Source of the DNA: Pelodera strongyloides
Lineage: Eukaryota; Nematoda; Chromadorea; Rhabditida; Rhabditidae
Assembly: GCA_036852015.1 (NCBI GenBank)
Contig: JAANDG010000254.1
Location: forward strand, 1 to 64,000
Direction: 5' to 3'
DNA length: 64,000 bases
Under the pieces are notes generated by a model. It did not search any database. It saw only the letters and a program-made list of their open reading frames with translations, and was not told the origin of the DNA. This document shows positions 25,974-35,490 of this stretch, piece by piece. The position numbers and the translations under genes were made by a program. The number at the start of each line of letters is the position of its first letter. Positions within the stretch are counted from its first letter, which is position 1.

Positions 25974-28900
25974 AGAGTTAGAGAGAGAAAGACTAAGAGG
26001 AATCGAACCCTTACACTTACAAGTGTGTAATAAAGTGTGAGAGAATAGTGCGCTGAAGTCTCGTCAGAACAGAACACCGACAGCCAGAGAGCAAGGGACA
26101 ATACAACGGCATGTAAAAAATGAGAGACATAGAGAATCGGAATACAAACAGACTTGAATGAGTAATGAACGCACGAAGACACGACTTCACATGAAGAAAA
26201 ACGCTTCAGGTATTTACATAGGTTAGAGAAACATTTGGGTAAAGTAAACAAAGAATCAACCCTAGAAATAATCTACAATTTTATTACACAATATAAAAAT
26301 AACAATCACAACTGCCTGGATCTAAGGCCGTTGTGCAACCTTCAGTAATACAAATTACGACAAAATAAATATAATGATGTTTAATTGGATCCTAATTGGA
26401 TCTATTGTTAGGGCAGATAGGCCAGAATGAGCCATTTTCGAACTAACTACAGTTCTCTAAAACTTGACGTGTGTTTTTAACTAATTCTTCTTCAACAGTG
26501 GCCGTTCTGGAAAAATGAGAAAATAGACCGAGCTACAAAAGATACGATTTGATAGAGAACCTACACATTAATTGTATATGGTTTTTGAGGTACCTCAGTG
26601 ATTCAGGAACTCTGAGAACCTACTAAGTCAAAGTCAGTGCCCAATAGCCCAATGATTTGCAGAACCTCAATGTTTGAGGTAGCCCAATGATGCGCAGAAC
26701 CTACAAAGACTTTGCTCTAAATTCCCCAGTGATTTACTAAGCGGCAACTGTATGGCGTGCAAGCGGCAACCGTAGTTCTTTACGGCGTGCAAATTGCACA
26801 CCAGAACGCCATGTTTTTTTTTGCACACTGTAAAATTGCCGCTTGTACGCCAAGCTTCACGTAGATACAAAGTCATTGCACTCGACTTGAGTACCCCAGT
26901 GTTTCAGAGGACCTGCAGATTAATTACACATGTTTTTTGAGGTACCCCAGCTATTCAGATTACTTGCAATGTCATTGTGTGTGTTACCCGGTTACCCCAC
27001 TGGTATGAAAAAGTGGTTGGAAACAATGTACCCTTGACAGTAGACTAAATACCTCCATTAGATTAGAACTGGTCATTTTTGGATAGGCTATCACGCTCTA
27101 CTCTTTGCCCTAAGCCCCGCCCCCTTTTTCCGTGCGCCGACACTGGGGCACCTCAATCCCAATAGATCCGTTTAATTCAATAAAACGGGGAAGACAAGGA
27201 ATAAAGAAATAACAAAAAGAGATCGGCTGAAACAAATAACTTACAAATAACAAATTCAAAATGACAAATCTTATTGCCGATCAATATCTTCAGATAAGTT
27301 TTTCTTCTCCTTCAAGCTTCGGGTACTTCTAAAAAATTACGAAAAAATTATATTTTGGCTTACTTCATATTACTATTCCGTTTTTCAACACATCTATGGT
27401 CTATGAAGTAAAAGTTCTTCCAAAACGGAAAGACAAATATCCCGTTCGGGCCGTTCGTTCGGAATTGGGGAGTTTAAAGCGTATTGCACCTACTTCTACT
27501 TCGGTCATGAAATGCGCAAATAAAACGTTGACCAGTTGGTGGGACTCTTTCAATCAGCAAATATTACCCAACATCATTAAGTACTGTTATTCTTTCCATG
27601 CGCACCTTGACTAGCCCAGTTTGAAGCTCAATACAAAAATTAAAAATCAGAGTTGAAAAAATACCTTGGGGGAGTCATAGTAGCGCCGATGCTCACCAAT
27701 CAAGTGGGTACGGTGACATGCACGGTGAAGTACCTTGCCGCATACTACAAAGGGTGAAATAAATAACAAATACAATAGTACCAAGTTGCATAAAAGAGAA
27801 CTCTGGGAGAGAAAACTCTGAGGCTTGAATTTATCAGATTGCAGTATAGATGTAATTAGGTACTGCACCGTAGGGCATTGATTTTTAGCCGTTATTCGGG
27901 CTACGTGCACCGTCTTCTGCCGGTAATCCGATAAATTCCATTCTCAGTGATTTCTCCTGACGTTTCTGGTTCTGCAACCTGACCTAGCACCGTATTTTCA
28001 TGCCTACTTTTTATATTTAATGGAATTCGAATAAAAACGACGAATTTTCTAGTGTCTGCAAATCTAACGAAGTGGGCGAAATATTAAGTCGAGGAAACGG
28101 ATTTTGCGCATCATCGGTAAATTGAGCATGACCAAAAATCAAAGAATTTGTGTTTTTTTGTGTTCTGATCACCCCTGGGAAAAGTAATTGGGAATATAAT
28201 GATGGACGTTTTTCTCCGTTGCTATTCACAAGATAGCTTAGTCTTTGAAACATTGGTGCAGAAGTACAGGGGTGAGTGATCTAGCATGCAGATGGGGTGG
28301 CTGGGTTCGAATGAGACCATAAACTTTTTTGCAACTTTCGATGGAAAACATTCTCGCTCTTTGATAACATGAGCATCACTTGGGATTGCTTTACTGTCTT
28401 ATGTGGACAATCTTTTCAATTTTCATAGTCAAGAAACTACCAAATTCTTGCTTTTTTTCTTAGATGAACCGTAGTTATATACCAATAATGAGCCGCATTT
28501 TTGGCTCCCCTCTTCATGCTAGAAGAAAGTATTGTACGTAGTTTGTGTGGAATATACAGGGTGTAGTTTAGAACACGTATTATAGAGGCACTGTACGTCA
28601 TTACGACGAGCCGTATTGTACGCAGTTTGTGTGGAATATTTGGACGCAGTTTAGAAAACGTAATCTAGAGGTACTGTACGCCCTTACGAAGAGCAATTAT
28701 TATTTTCCTGCGCATACCTGACAGAGAACGCCATTTTCAAGAACTCTGAACTCGCCAAAATGTGGGAAGGGGGAACTTGGGTTCAGAGTTGGGGAGCACG
28801 GGGTAATCACATGCAAAGTGGCACTAACTAAACTTAAAGCGAAATACTAGCCCCTTTGGAAAATTTGCATATGTTAAGCAAATCCTATGTATCCTATCCT

Positions 28901-31900
28901 AATTTTTCGCGATCGTCCACGGCAATCGCGCAAAATCAGCATAGGATACATGGGATTCGCTTATCATATGCAAATTTACCAAAGGGGCTAGTATTTCGCT
29001 TTAACAAACAAAGTTGGTACTTCGTAAGGTCGTCAAACATCCATCTCGGAAGGTGTAAAGAACAACTTACAACTTACATAGCCTAATTACAATGAAAAAT
29101 TGCGTCATCTCCAGAGATGAAGGACATAAGGAGAAACGCCGGCAGCAAATGAGAAAGCACACAAAACGAAGGATGGAGACCCTCAAAGAGTAACATTTTC
29201 TATCCTACTCTAATCAAAATTGTGTTGCTTACTTGCTGTTTATTTTACTTTTTTCACCTTTCATTCTATAGTGTGACATTCAGAACGAAGGAAGAGAAGA
29301 GAAACGAGCCCGAATAGATTGTGGATTGTGCCAACAAAGAAATGAAACGACGTGTTGAGAACGAGTAAGTGAACAAGTAAGGAAGTAAGTTAAAGCAAAA
29401 CATGCTACTTGAAAGTTCAAATCACATGCTTCGGAGGGAGAAGCGAAAAATCTCTACAAGTAATGTGCGCCGTGAATGCACGTATCACTCAAAAAGTTTG
29501 TATACTGTAGTTGCGCGCTAGCACAACACGCATCGCATGTGTCCTAGGAAAGGTGAATACGGAAAGGCAAATACTTTTTAATGAACTATATTAGGAGGAC
29601 ACTCGGGGAGTGTATTAAAGGGACGCGGTCACCGTTTTGACCCTTATGTATACTTTGTGTTTTTTATTAACTTCACAATATGAAAAACATAGCATTGAAA
29701 AAATCCGACGAAAAACGATGTCTTCAGCGAGAAATTCATTGATTAAAAAAGTTGCGTCCAATCCAAGGTCCACAGTTAGTCATAGAAACCCAAATGTTAT
29801 AATGCCCGCGGGATATTCGACCGATTAATTAGTGGAATAAGGTTCGTCGAGTCATTATCAGCACAGCCATATGCTGGACAACTACTAGGGTTACGGGTGC
29901 GTATAAGGTTCGAGGACAAAATTTTTCGTCATCATTTTACTCGCTGTTGCTGCATTTCTTGCAAAACATTTTCCCAACACTATGCGTTATAAATTATAAA
30001 GATAATAAAACACAAAGTAGAAATAAGGGCCAAAAAGATGACCGCGTCCCTTATGTAGGTGCTCAATTCCGTTTATGCGGAATTTCCCAACAAATCGGCC
30101 GTACATTTATGGGGTTTGCAAGTATGCCAAAAACCGCGAGTTTTCCTTGCAAGTCCACACTATAGAAAATCCGCCAACAAAGCAAATCATTTGTCGGACA
30201 AATGGTCCCGTGGCGATCAATCGTAAAAACTGCCTGTATATGTTCGTGTAGTGCCAAGATACGGTAAATTTTTCGATATTTGCATGCAAAATCGGGCATA
30301 CTTGCAAACCCCATTAATGAGCGACATTATCGAGCGTGGGTAAGGCCCGTAACATCAAACAAATGGACTGTGTTCAGTGACGAAACAATCGTTCCCAACA
30401 CGGACCCTAATAATACTAACCCCAAATTCATCTTGGCAATCCTGAAGAAAATCTAAGTTCGGCTCTATCCCAGAATAGGCGGCCTTACAGGAACAGGGGG
30501 CCTTATTTTGGGATTAGGCGGCCTTACAGGAATAGGCGGCCTTATTTCAGCAGGCGGCCTTATCTCAGGCGGCCTTAGTTTAGGCGGCCTTAGTTCAGGC
30601 GGCCTTATTTTTTTCGAATTTTACTTGCTAGGCGCAGTGACTTTATTGCCTTCCTTTTGTGCAAAAGAATGTGAAAACGTGTTCTATTGTTGTTAGTGAC
30701 GGATGGGCAGCTTATGGCGGTCTCAAGCACTTTTTTAACAGTTAAGTCAATCAATTTTGAGGATCCAAGTGATCCCGTGGCGCACACTCAGTCTATTGAG
30801 GCCACATGGGGTGCCCTTTAGGCTTCACAACGGCATCTGAGGGGGAGTAGCAATGAATGAACTCGTGAATAAGTTGCTTGTTTGCCGTACGTATGTACCC
30901 CTCGTGATTGTTTAGCTTTTATAAGAACAAAAGGAAAGGAAAGTGAATGACAAGTAAAAGTTGCAGTACCTTTTTAGTTGACTGGTTCCGTTTATTAATT
31001 GTTCACTGCATGAATATATACAATATTTGTTTTGACTTTGAAGAGAGTGTGTGAAAAATGAGGAAAAACGAACGCACTCATTAATCCAGAAAAAAAATAA
31101 AAAGCTAAGGCCGCCTAAACTATGGCCGCCTGGGCTAAGGCCGCCTATTCTTCCCGTAAGGCCGCCTGACCGCTAAGGCCGCCTGTAATTTTGATATAAG
31201 GCCGCCTATTCCTTCGCTAAGGCCGCCTGACCTCTAAGGCCGCCTGAAATTTGCTAAGGCCGCCTATTCTTGGATAGAGCCCTAAGTTCTCGTATATATT
31301 TAAACACTAGTTTTTCTTGCATATCCACGACAAAATTTCGTCACGTGTTTATCATTGCGCAATGCAACAACAAAATTATCATTGATTTCATACTTATACG
31401 TGACATAAAGGAGGGACAGGCCCATCAAAATAAACATGTATTTACGTTAGGTTCATAATGACTATCAAGCATTTTTATTACAATATAAACAAACTAAATT
31501 TCACCATTATTCGCCCTGGAAAACTTTTTTCCAATGCGCTCAACGCATATGTATACCACAAACTGCAGATTTCGAAGCTATATATGCAAATTCTAATTGC
31601 ATTATAATTTCACGATAAATTTGCATAGACGACAAGGATATCTGCGGCTTTACGGTATTCATATGCGTTGAGCGCATTGGAAAAAAGTTTTCCAGGGCGA
31701 ATAATGGTGAAATTTGGTTTGTATATATTGTAATAAAAATGCTTTATATACATTATGAACGTATCGTAAATATAGGTTTACTTTGATGGGCCTGTCCCTC
31801 CACCATGACACAATAAAACACTCATTTGAAGGCCAACAATACGGCTTGGATTTCTTTGCGCGTGCCGTGCAGTACACGGAACAATGAGCAGTACACGGAG

Positions 31901-33677
31901 TCCAAAACGTGACATCCATCCAACCAGGTGGACCATAGAGGCAAACATAGACGCTATTTACCACACAAAAGCGGGAATACTCATAAATTGGAGGTCGCAG
32001 TATTCACAGATGAGAGGCCAAAATGTGAATTAATTATCGATGTTTAGTGGAAACTTTCGGTGAACTCTTCTCAGTAACAAATCAATTATCTACTGGCAAT
32101 TATCTACTGAGCGCAAAACTTGCATTTTGCGAAGTGAGCCAGGGCCGAAAACGTACAAATCAGTAAATCGAATTCTGAGTTTATGAGGTATACTATAATG
32201 AAGACAACATGATAAAGCAAAAAGGATCATCGCACTCCATCAGCTTGACTATAGAATATTCATAGACCACAAATACAATAAAGAGATGCGCAAACTATCG
32301 CACTCATCCCTGTGGCAGCAGCCATAACGACCACCAGCCAGCGAAGAAAGAAGAGGGGTGTGTGCGCGGAAAACTGCGAAGGTGCAGTGTTCGGGGCCCC
32401 AAAAGTCAAAGAAATCGATATCGGTGAAAGATGCCGTCTAAGAGAAATATTCTCAGCAACACTTCAATGCCTTAGTTTGGGAGCCAAATCTTCATTTGAA
32501 GCGCGCTAGGAACAAAAATGTACCAAAATTAGCATAAAAATCAATAATCTAATCGATAATTAGAAATCAATAGACAATCTCCAGTTTTTTTAATCGTTTG
32601 TTTTCAGCATTCAAGATTCCCCTATTACCCCAGACTTCAGCAAATCTTTATACACATTTGTCAAAAGCAGAAAGGGGAACCCAGATACACTGCAAAAATG
32701 TTTCAAAGACTAAGCTCAAAGATCTTGTGAATAACAACGGAGAAAAAAAAGGTGTTCAGGAAACAAACAAGAATTTCTTTCATTATTGGCCATGCTCTGT
32801 TTAACAATGATGTGCAAAATCCGTTTCGTAGAATTTAATGTTTTGCCCGCTCCAAGCTCGACAGGCTAATTGTACAATACAACTCAGAACAAAAAAAATA
32901 ATAGTTCAAACTTACTTTTACACAAGACCTCAGTTTCATGAATCTTCATGACCTGGTGACAAGCTGCACAAAACTCGTTTTGCTTCGCGATGCTGAAAAA
33001 TAGATAGACCGAGTTCGAGTAGCCGAAACCCTACATAAAATAAAATGGCTCGACCACTACAATTTTTTAACAGGTACTCACGTATATTTGTTTGTGAACG
33101 GGAGACCATCTTCTGTTGTTTCGGCAGCCTCTTTCTGCAAATCAGGGATATAACATAGACACGTCTAACTTCTGTACAAAATATTGGTTTGAACGAGGTG
33201 ACATCCTTTATATTCTTATTTCACTTACTCCCATCCATAGTACACATCTATTTAAGAACAAACATACAAAGTTGGTTAGTATATGGCTCGGAAACACAGC
33301 GTATCTCAAATGCATAAATTTGTTCCATCTTTTTTGAAAGAGAGTGCAAATAGACTGGGTTATTATATAGATGGTTTGCGAGCAAATTGAGGCACTGCTT
33401 TATAGAAAGATGCATGCCGCTCCTCTCCTCTACGTAGCTTGAAAAACCAACCATTTTCAGGCCAGCAATAAAAAGACTGGTGCTTAGGACTATGGGCGGA
33501 TATTAGGCAATCTCAAAAACTACCCGCTACACTAACGCAATTATCGCCCCTTCCCTACAACTCCAATTCCCTATGGCATTCTAGCGGGTGAACAGACTAC
33601 AGAAGTCAAGTGGCAAGGATTTTCAGCTTGCTAACAGGCTTTAAACTGCTCACCTCAGCTTTCACAGATTTGTCCAT
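15701..33677 (-). CDS. Large multi-exon C2H2-type zinc-finger protein, about 704 aa
   Basis: Exon model, minus strand: 33677-33654 (ATG), 33134-33082, 32992-32916, 27744-27665, 27287-27245 (weak), 25508-25438, 24411-24321, 24274-24210, 23987-23911, 23593-23512, 23196-23119, 22546-22427, 20141-20100, 19997-19939, 19789-19721, 19445-19391, 19119-19034, 18878-18812, 18526-18429, 18208-18136, 17767-17655, 17176-17011, 16518-16360, 15967-15701 (stop). Phases agree at every junction and the total is 2115 nt. Fingers: FCAACHQVMKIH; CGKVLHRACHRTH; CAWCSYTF...ACHVLSKH (split by an intron); CAQC...KHSQRQH; CLQCHF...LHIVMRH. Ser-rich linkers and a basic tail (QRKRARKRA) follow. It is probably a nuclear DNA- or RNA-binding factor; I cannot name the orthologue. 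The 27287, 24274 and 23987 exons are the least sure. Introns reach 5 kb and host many transposons. It is divergent from the plus-strand gene starting at 34688. Confidence 0.72.
16622..16784. mobile_element. TTAA palindromic element, 163 bp family, copy 2
   Basis: Same length and ends as the copy at 7511-7673, with TTAA at 16618-16621 and 16785-16788. It sits in an intron of the zinc-finger gene, close to the outer edge of the inverted duplication. Confidence 0.9.
17198..17369. mobile_element. TTAA palindromic element, second family, copy 2
   Basis: The ends (AGCAAAATACCGGCCG left, complement of AGCGAAATACCGGCCG right) are flanked by TTAA at 17194-17197 and 17370-17373. It is intronic in the zinc-finger gene, about 20 bp upstream of the acceptor of the exon at 17176. 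Confidence 0.85.
17794..17921. mobile_element. TTAA palindromic element, short relative
   Basis: A 128 bp palindrome with ends AGCGGTATTG and a central GGTGCC. TTAA flanks both sides. It shares internal words (CATATGCAAAT, CATAGGATA) with the 163 bp family. It lies just outside the acceptor of exon 17767-17655. Confidence 0.8.
20424..20935. mobile_element. Long inverted repeat inserted in an older TTAA element
   Basis: Arms of about 160 bp at 20424-20605 and 20769-20935 are nearly identical in inverse orientation (for example GAGCTTGCGCTCAAATCGGG). The stretch just left of it, 20341-20425, is half of a second-family TTAA palindrome, so this looks like a nested insertion. It lies in the 2.3 kb intron between exons 22546-22427 and 20141-20100. 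Confidence 0.75.
21405..21813. mobile_element. TTAA palindromic element, AGGGTCAGGCCC family
   Basis: The ends AGGGTCAGGCCCATTTCA are inverted and flanked by TTAA (21401-21404 and 21814-21817). The inner arms contain CAATCGCAGTTGTCACGCCC and its inverse. A diverged half copy lies at about 58140-58320. Confidence 0.85.
24700..25410 (+). mobile_element. 5'-truncated LINE (CR1/jockey-type) 3' end
   Basis: An open frame at 24715-25251 encodes the C-terminal end of a non-LTR reverse transcriptase: YVRPILEYASTVWSPY is the thumb-region motif typical of CR1/jockey-like LINEs, followed by VERVQNRFTK. No palm motifs are present, so the copy is truncated on the 5' side. A short 3' UTR with AATAAA near 25380 ends in TA-rich sequence. 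It lies in an intron of the zinc-finger gene in the opposite orientation. Confidence 0.85.
25880..25990. repeat. GA microsatellite
   Basis: About 100 bp of interrupted GAGA in an intron of the zinc-finger gene. The Leu-Ser frames on the other strand are artefacts. Confidence 0.95.
26260..27240. repeat. Diverged repeat stretch with GGCGTGCAAGCGGC motif cluster
   Basis: Words such as GAGGTACCCCAG and GCAGAACCTAC recur loosely between 26580 and 26960. At about 26738-26850 there is a cluster of GGCGTGCAAGCGGCAA and its inverse, the same motif that forms the ends of the 2.55 kb insertion in the retroelement env at 40776-43326. I see no exon here. Confidence 0.55.
28838..29000. mobile_element. TTAA palindromic element, 163 bp family, copy 3
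   Basis: Same ends and length as the copies at 7511 and 16622, with TTAA at 28834-28837 and 29001-29004. Intronic. Confidence 0.9.
29619..30052. mobile_element. Inverted-repeat element, AGGGACGCGGTC family
   Basis: The left end, TTAA then AGGGACGCGGTCACCG, is matched in inverse by GACCGCGTCCCTTA at the right, where the TTAA has decayed. The arms are diverged. Intronic in the zinc-finger gene. Confidence 0.6.
30110..30316. mobile_element. Palindromic element, TGGGGTTTGCAAGTATGCC family, copy 1
   Basis: Both ends carry TGGGGTTTGCAAGTATGCC in inverted orientation. A second copy in reverse orientation is at 62740-63004 and shares most of the interior. Confidence 0.8.
30461..31281. mobile_element. 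hAT-like foldback element with GGCGGCCTTA arrays
   Basis: The inverted ends (GGCTCTATCCCAGAATAGG on the left) are each followed by a run of seven to ten GGCGGCCTTA words at 10-20 bp spacing, in opposite orientation on the two sides. The exact 8 bp CTAAGTTC flanks both ends (30453-30460 and 31282-31289), as for hAT transposons. The roughly 500 bp centre has no transposase. It lies in the largest intron of the zinc-finger gene. Confidence 0.8.
31405..31803. mobile_element. Inverted-repeat element, GGAGGGACAGGCCCATC ends
   Basis: The ends GGAGGGACAGGCCCATC and its inverse enclose a second inverted pair (CGCCCTGGAAAACTTTTTTC). No clear target duplication. The ends resemble the AGGGTCAGGCCC family. 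Confidence 0.7.
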
Positions 33678-34687
33678 CTTTTCCGATTATTCAAATGGTG
33701 AAAATACCTAAATAGCAATTCAATTCAACATTGTTATGAGAAGAAGTGCAGAAATTAGCGTATAGTTCGCTCATATTGGATAACCACATAGGAAACCGAA
33801 AACTCCAAAAAAACTCGGATCATACCGTAGTCACATCAAAAAACTCCGATCATGCTCCAAGAAAACCCGGGATATTGTGATCCGAGTCTTATTGGAGCAT
33901 GATCGGACTATTTTTCCGATCGTACTCCAAAGAAACTCCGATCACGGCATGAACTCCGAAAAAACTCGGATCATGACTACTGTTTGCTATAAAAGGCGCG
34001 CCAATTACCGTAGTCAGCATATATACTGTACACTAAACTACAGTAATAAGACACAAATTCGCGAGATTTTTTTCTGCCAATTTTTTTTTTCGAAATTCTG
34101 GGCGCGTTCGGGATTGATTTTCCGAAAGGAAACTCGGCCAAATCCTCGTTCGGGATGGACTTTTTGGAAACGTTCCAATGCTTGGAGAAAACAAAAAATA
34201 CAGTATGAATTAGCATGGAAAATTTGAAAAATATGCGCGGGAAACGTTTTTCGCAAGCTAATTCATACTGTATTTTTGGTTTTCTCCAAGCATTGGAACG
34301 TTTCCAAAAAGTCCATCCCGAACGAGGATTTGGCCGAGTTTCCTTTCGGAAAATCAATCCCGAACGCGCCCTCTATGGAACGCACCGGGCTCCGTTCCTG
34401 GTAAGCGATCCGTTCGCAATTCGGGCCGAGCGCACGGACCGGCAACTCGGAACGCAACGCGGGTACTTCTGGGTTTGACAACGAAGTACCGTTCCGAGTG
34501 TACGCTAGCAATAGGAAATTTCAACTAGTGTATATTTTCCTTTTTGCTTGCTTGAAGTAACCTAAGATTGAAAGTTTTGAACCGACTAATGATTATAGTT
34601 ACATTTTAGGTAACACTGGAAAAACGATAGTTTTTCTCGAGGGCGACGACTTGGTCTACTGAAGAACTGCGGGCTTACTGAGATGTA
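33678..34687. promoter_or_regulatory. Divergent intergenic region with hairpins
   Basis: About 1 kb between the zinc-finger start codon (minus) and the small membrane-protein start (plus). It must hold both promoters. 33805-33980 is crowded with ACTCCGATCAT words in both orientations. 34101-34219 and 34254-34372 form a nearly perfect 118 bp hairpin with GGGCGCGTT ends, related to 63244-63476. I see no clear TATA box; a CATTTTAG acceptor near 34610 may be a spliced-leader site for the plus-strand gene. Confidence 0.5.
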
Positions 34688-35354
34688 ATGGTAAGTAACT
34701 TTGTAAAGTATTGGTAAGTAACTTTGTAACAACGAAAATCAGTTCTAATTTACAATTTACATACTGGATGTTTTTTCACAAGTAAGTTAAGTTCTTTTGA
34801 AATTTCTCCTACTTTGGTTACTAGTCTAGCAATTTTATTGTTATTTCGCATGTTTTATGTAACGCACTGATTGCTCATTGCTCTCATTTCCTTTGACTGT
34901 TTCAGAAGTTCAGAAGCCCAAATCGGTTTATCACATCGAAGAACGAAGGAAAGTGGGGATACTCAGCTATTAGTGGCGTGGTATGTTTTATAAAGCTTGG
35001 ATTACCATTTGTTTTAGATATTTTAACGTGTATATTTCTTATTTACATACAGAAGTTTTTCCTTTAACGTCTCAATGTCAGCCGCTCGTGTTCCGTTCCC
35101 TGATTATTGATTATTGGTGTATGAAGCTATTCACTTTCCCCTTCCAAAAAGAGTAGAAATGAAATCTTTCTAATCGTAGTAACTAGCTTGTATTAGTCAA
35201 TACTTTAATTTCTTTTTCCTCTTCTTATTTGTTACAGCCGTTTGGTGTTCTCGCATTTGCGTGGGTACTTTACATTTACATATGGCTAACCTACGGATGT
35301 CGACTGTTTAGCGGCTGTCTGTTTCCACTGTTTATGTTGCCTATGCTGCGATAG
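34688..35354 (+). CDS. Small integral membrane protein, about 64 aa, three exons
   Basis: Model: the ATG alone at 34688-34690 ends the first exon, just before GTAAGT. Then 34906-34980 follows TTTCAG and 35238-35354 follows GTTACAG, with the stop at 35354. Phase 0 throughout. The product has a hydrophilic start (KFRSPNRFITSKNEGKWGY), then a hydrophobic segment (VLAFAWVLYIYIWL) and a second short one (LFPLFMLPML), so probably one or two membrane spans. I do not recognise the family. The donor region is tandemly duplicated (GTAAGTAACTTTGTAA twice within 35 bp). Confidence 0.5.
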
Positions 35355-35490
35355 CGCCAGCATGCACTGGCCAACAAGTTTCTAACCAATGTATATTTAC
35401 CTTGTTGCTTTAATTGAAGCGGCATAGCTTTGGCAATTTTTGAAGCCACCAACAACCAATAATCATTAAGGCTAGATTTTTTTTAGGTAA

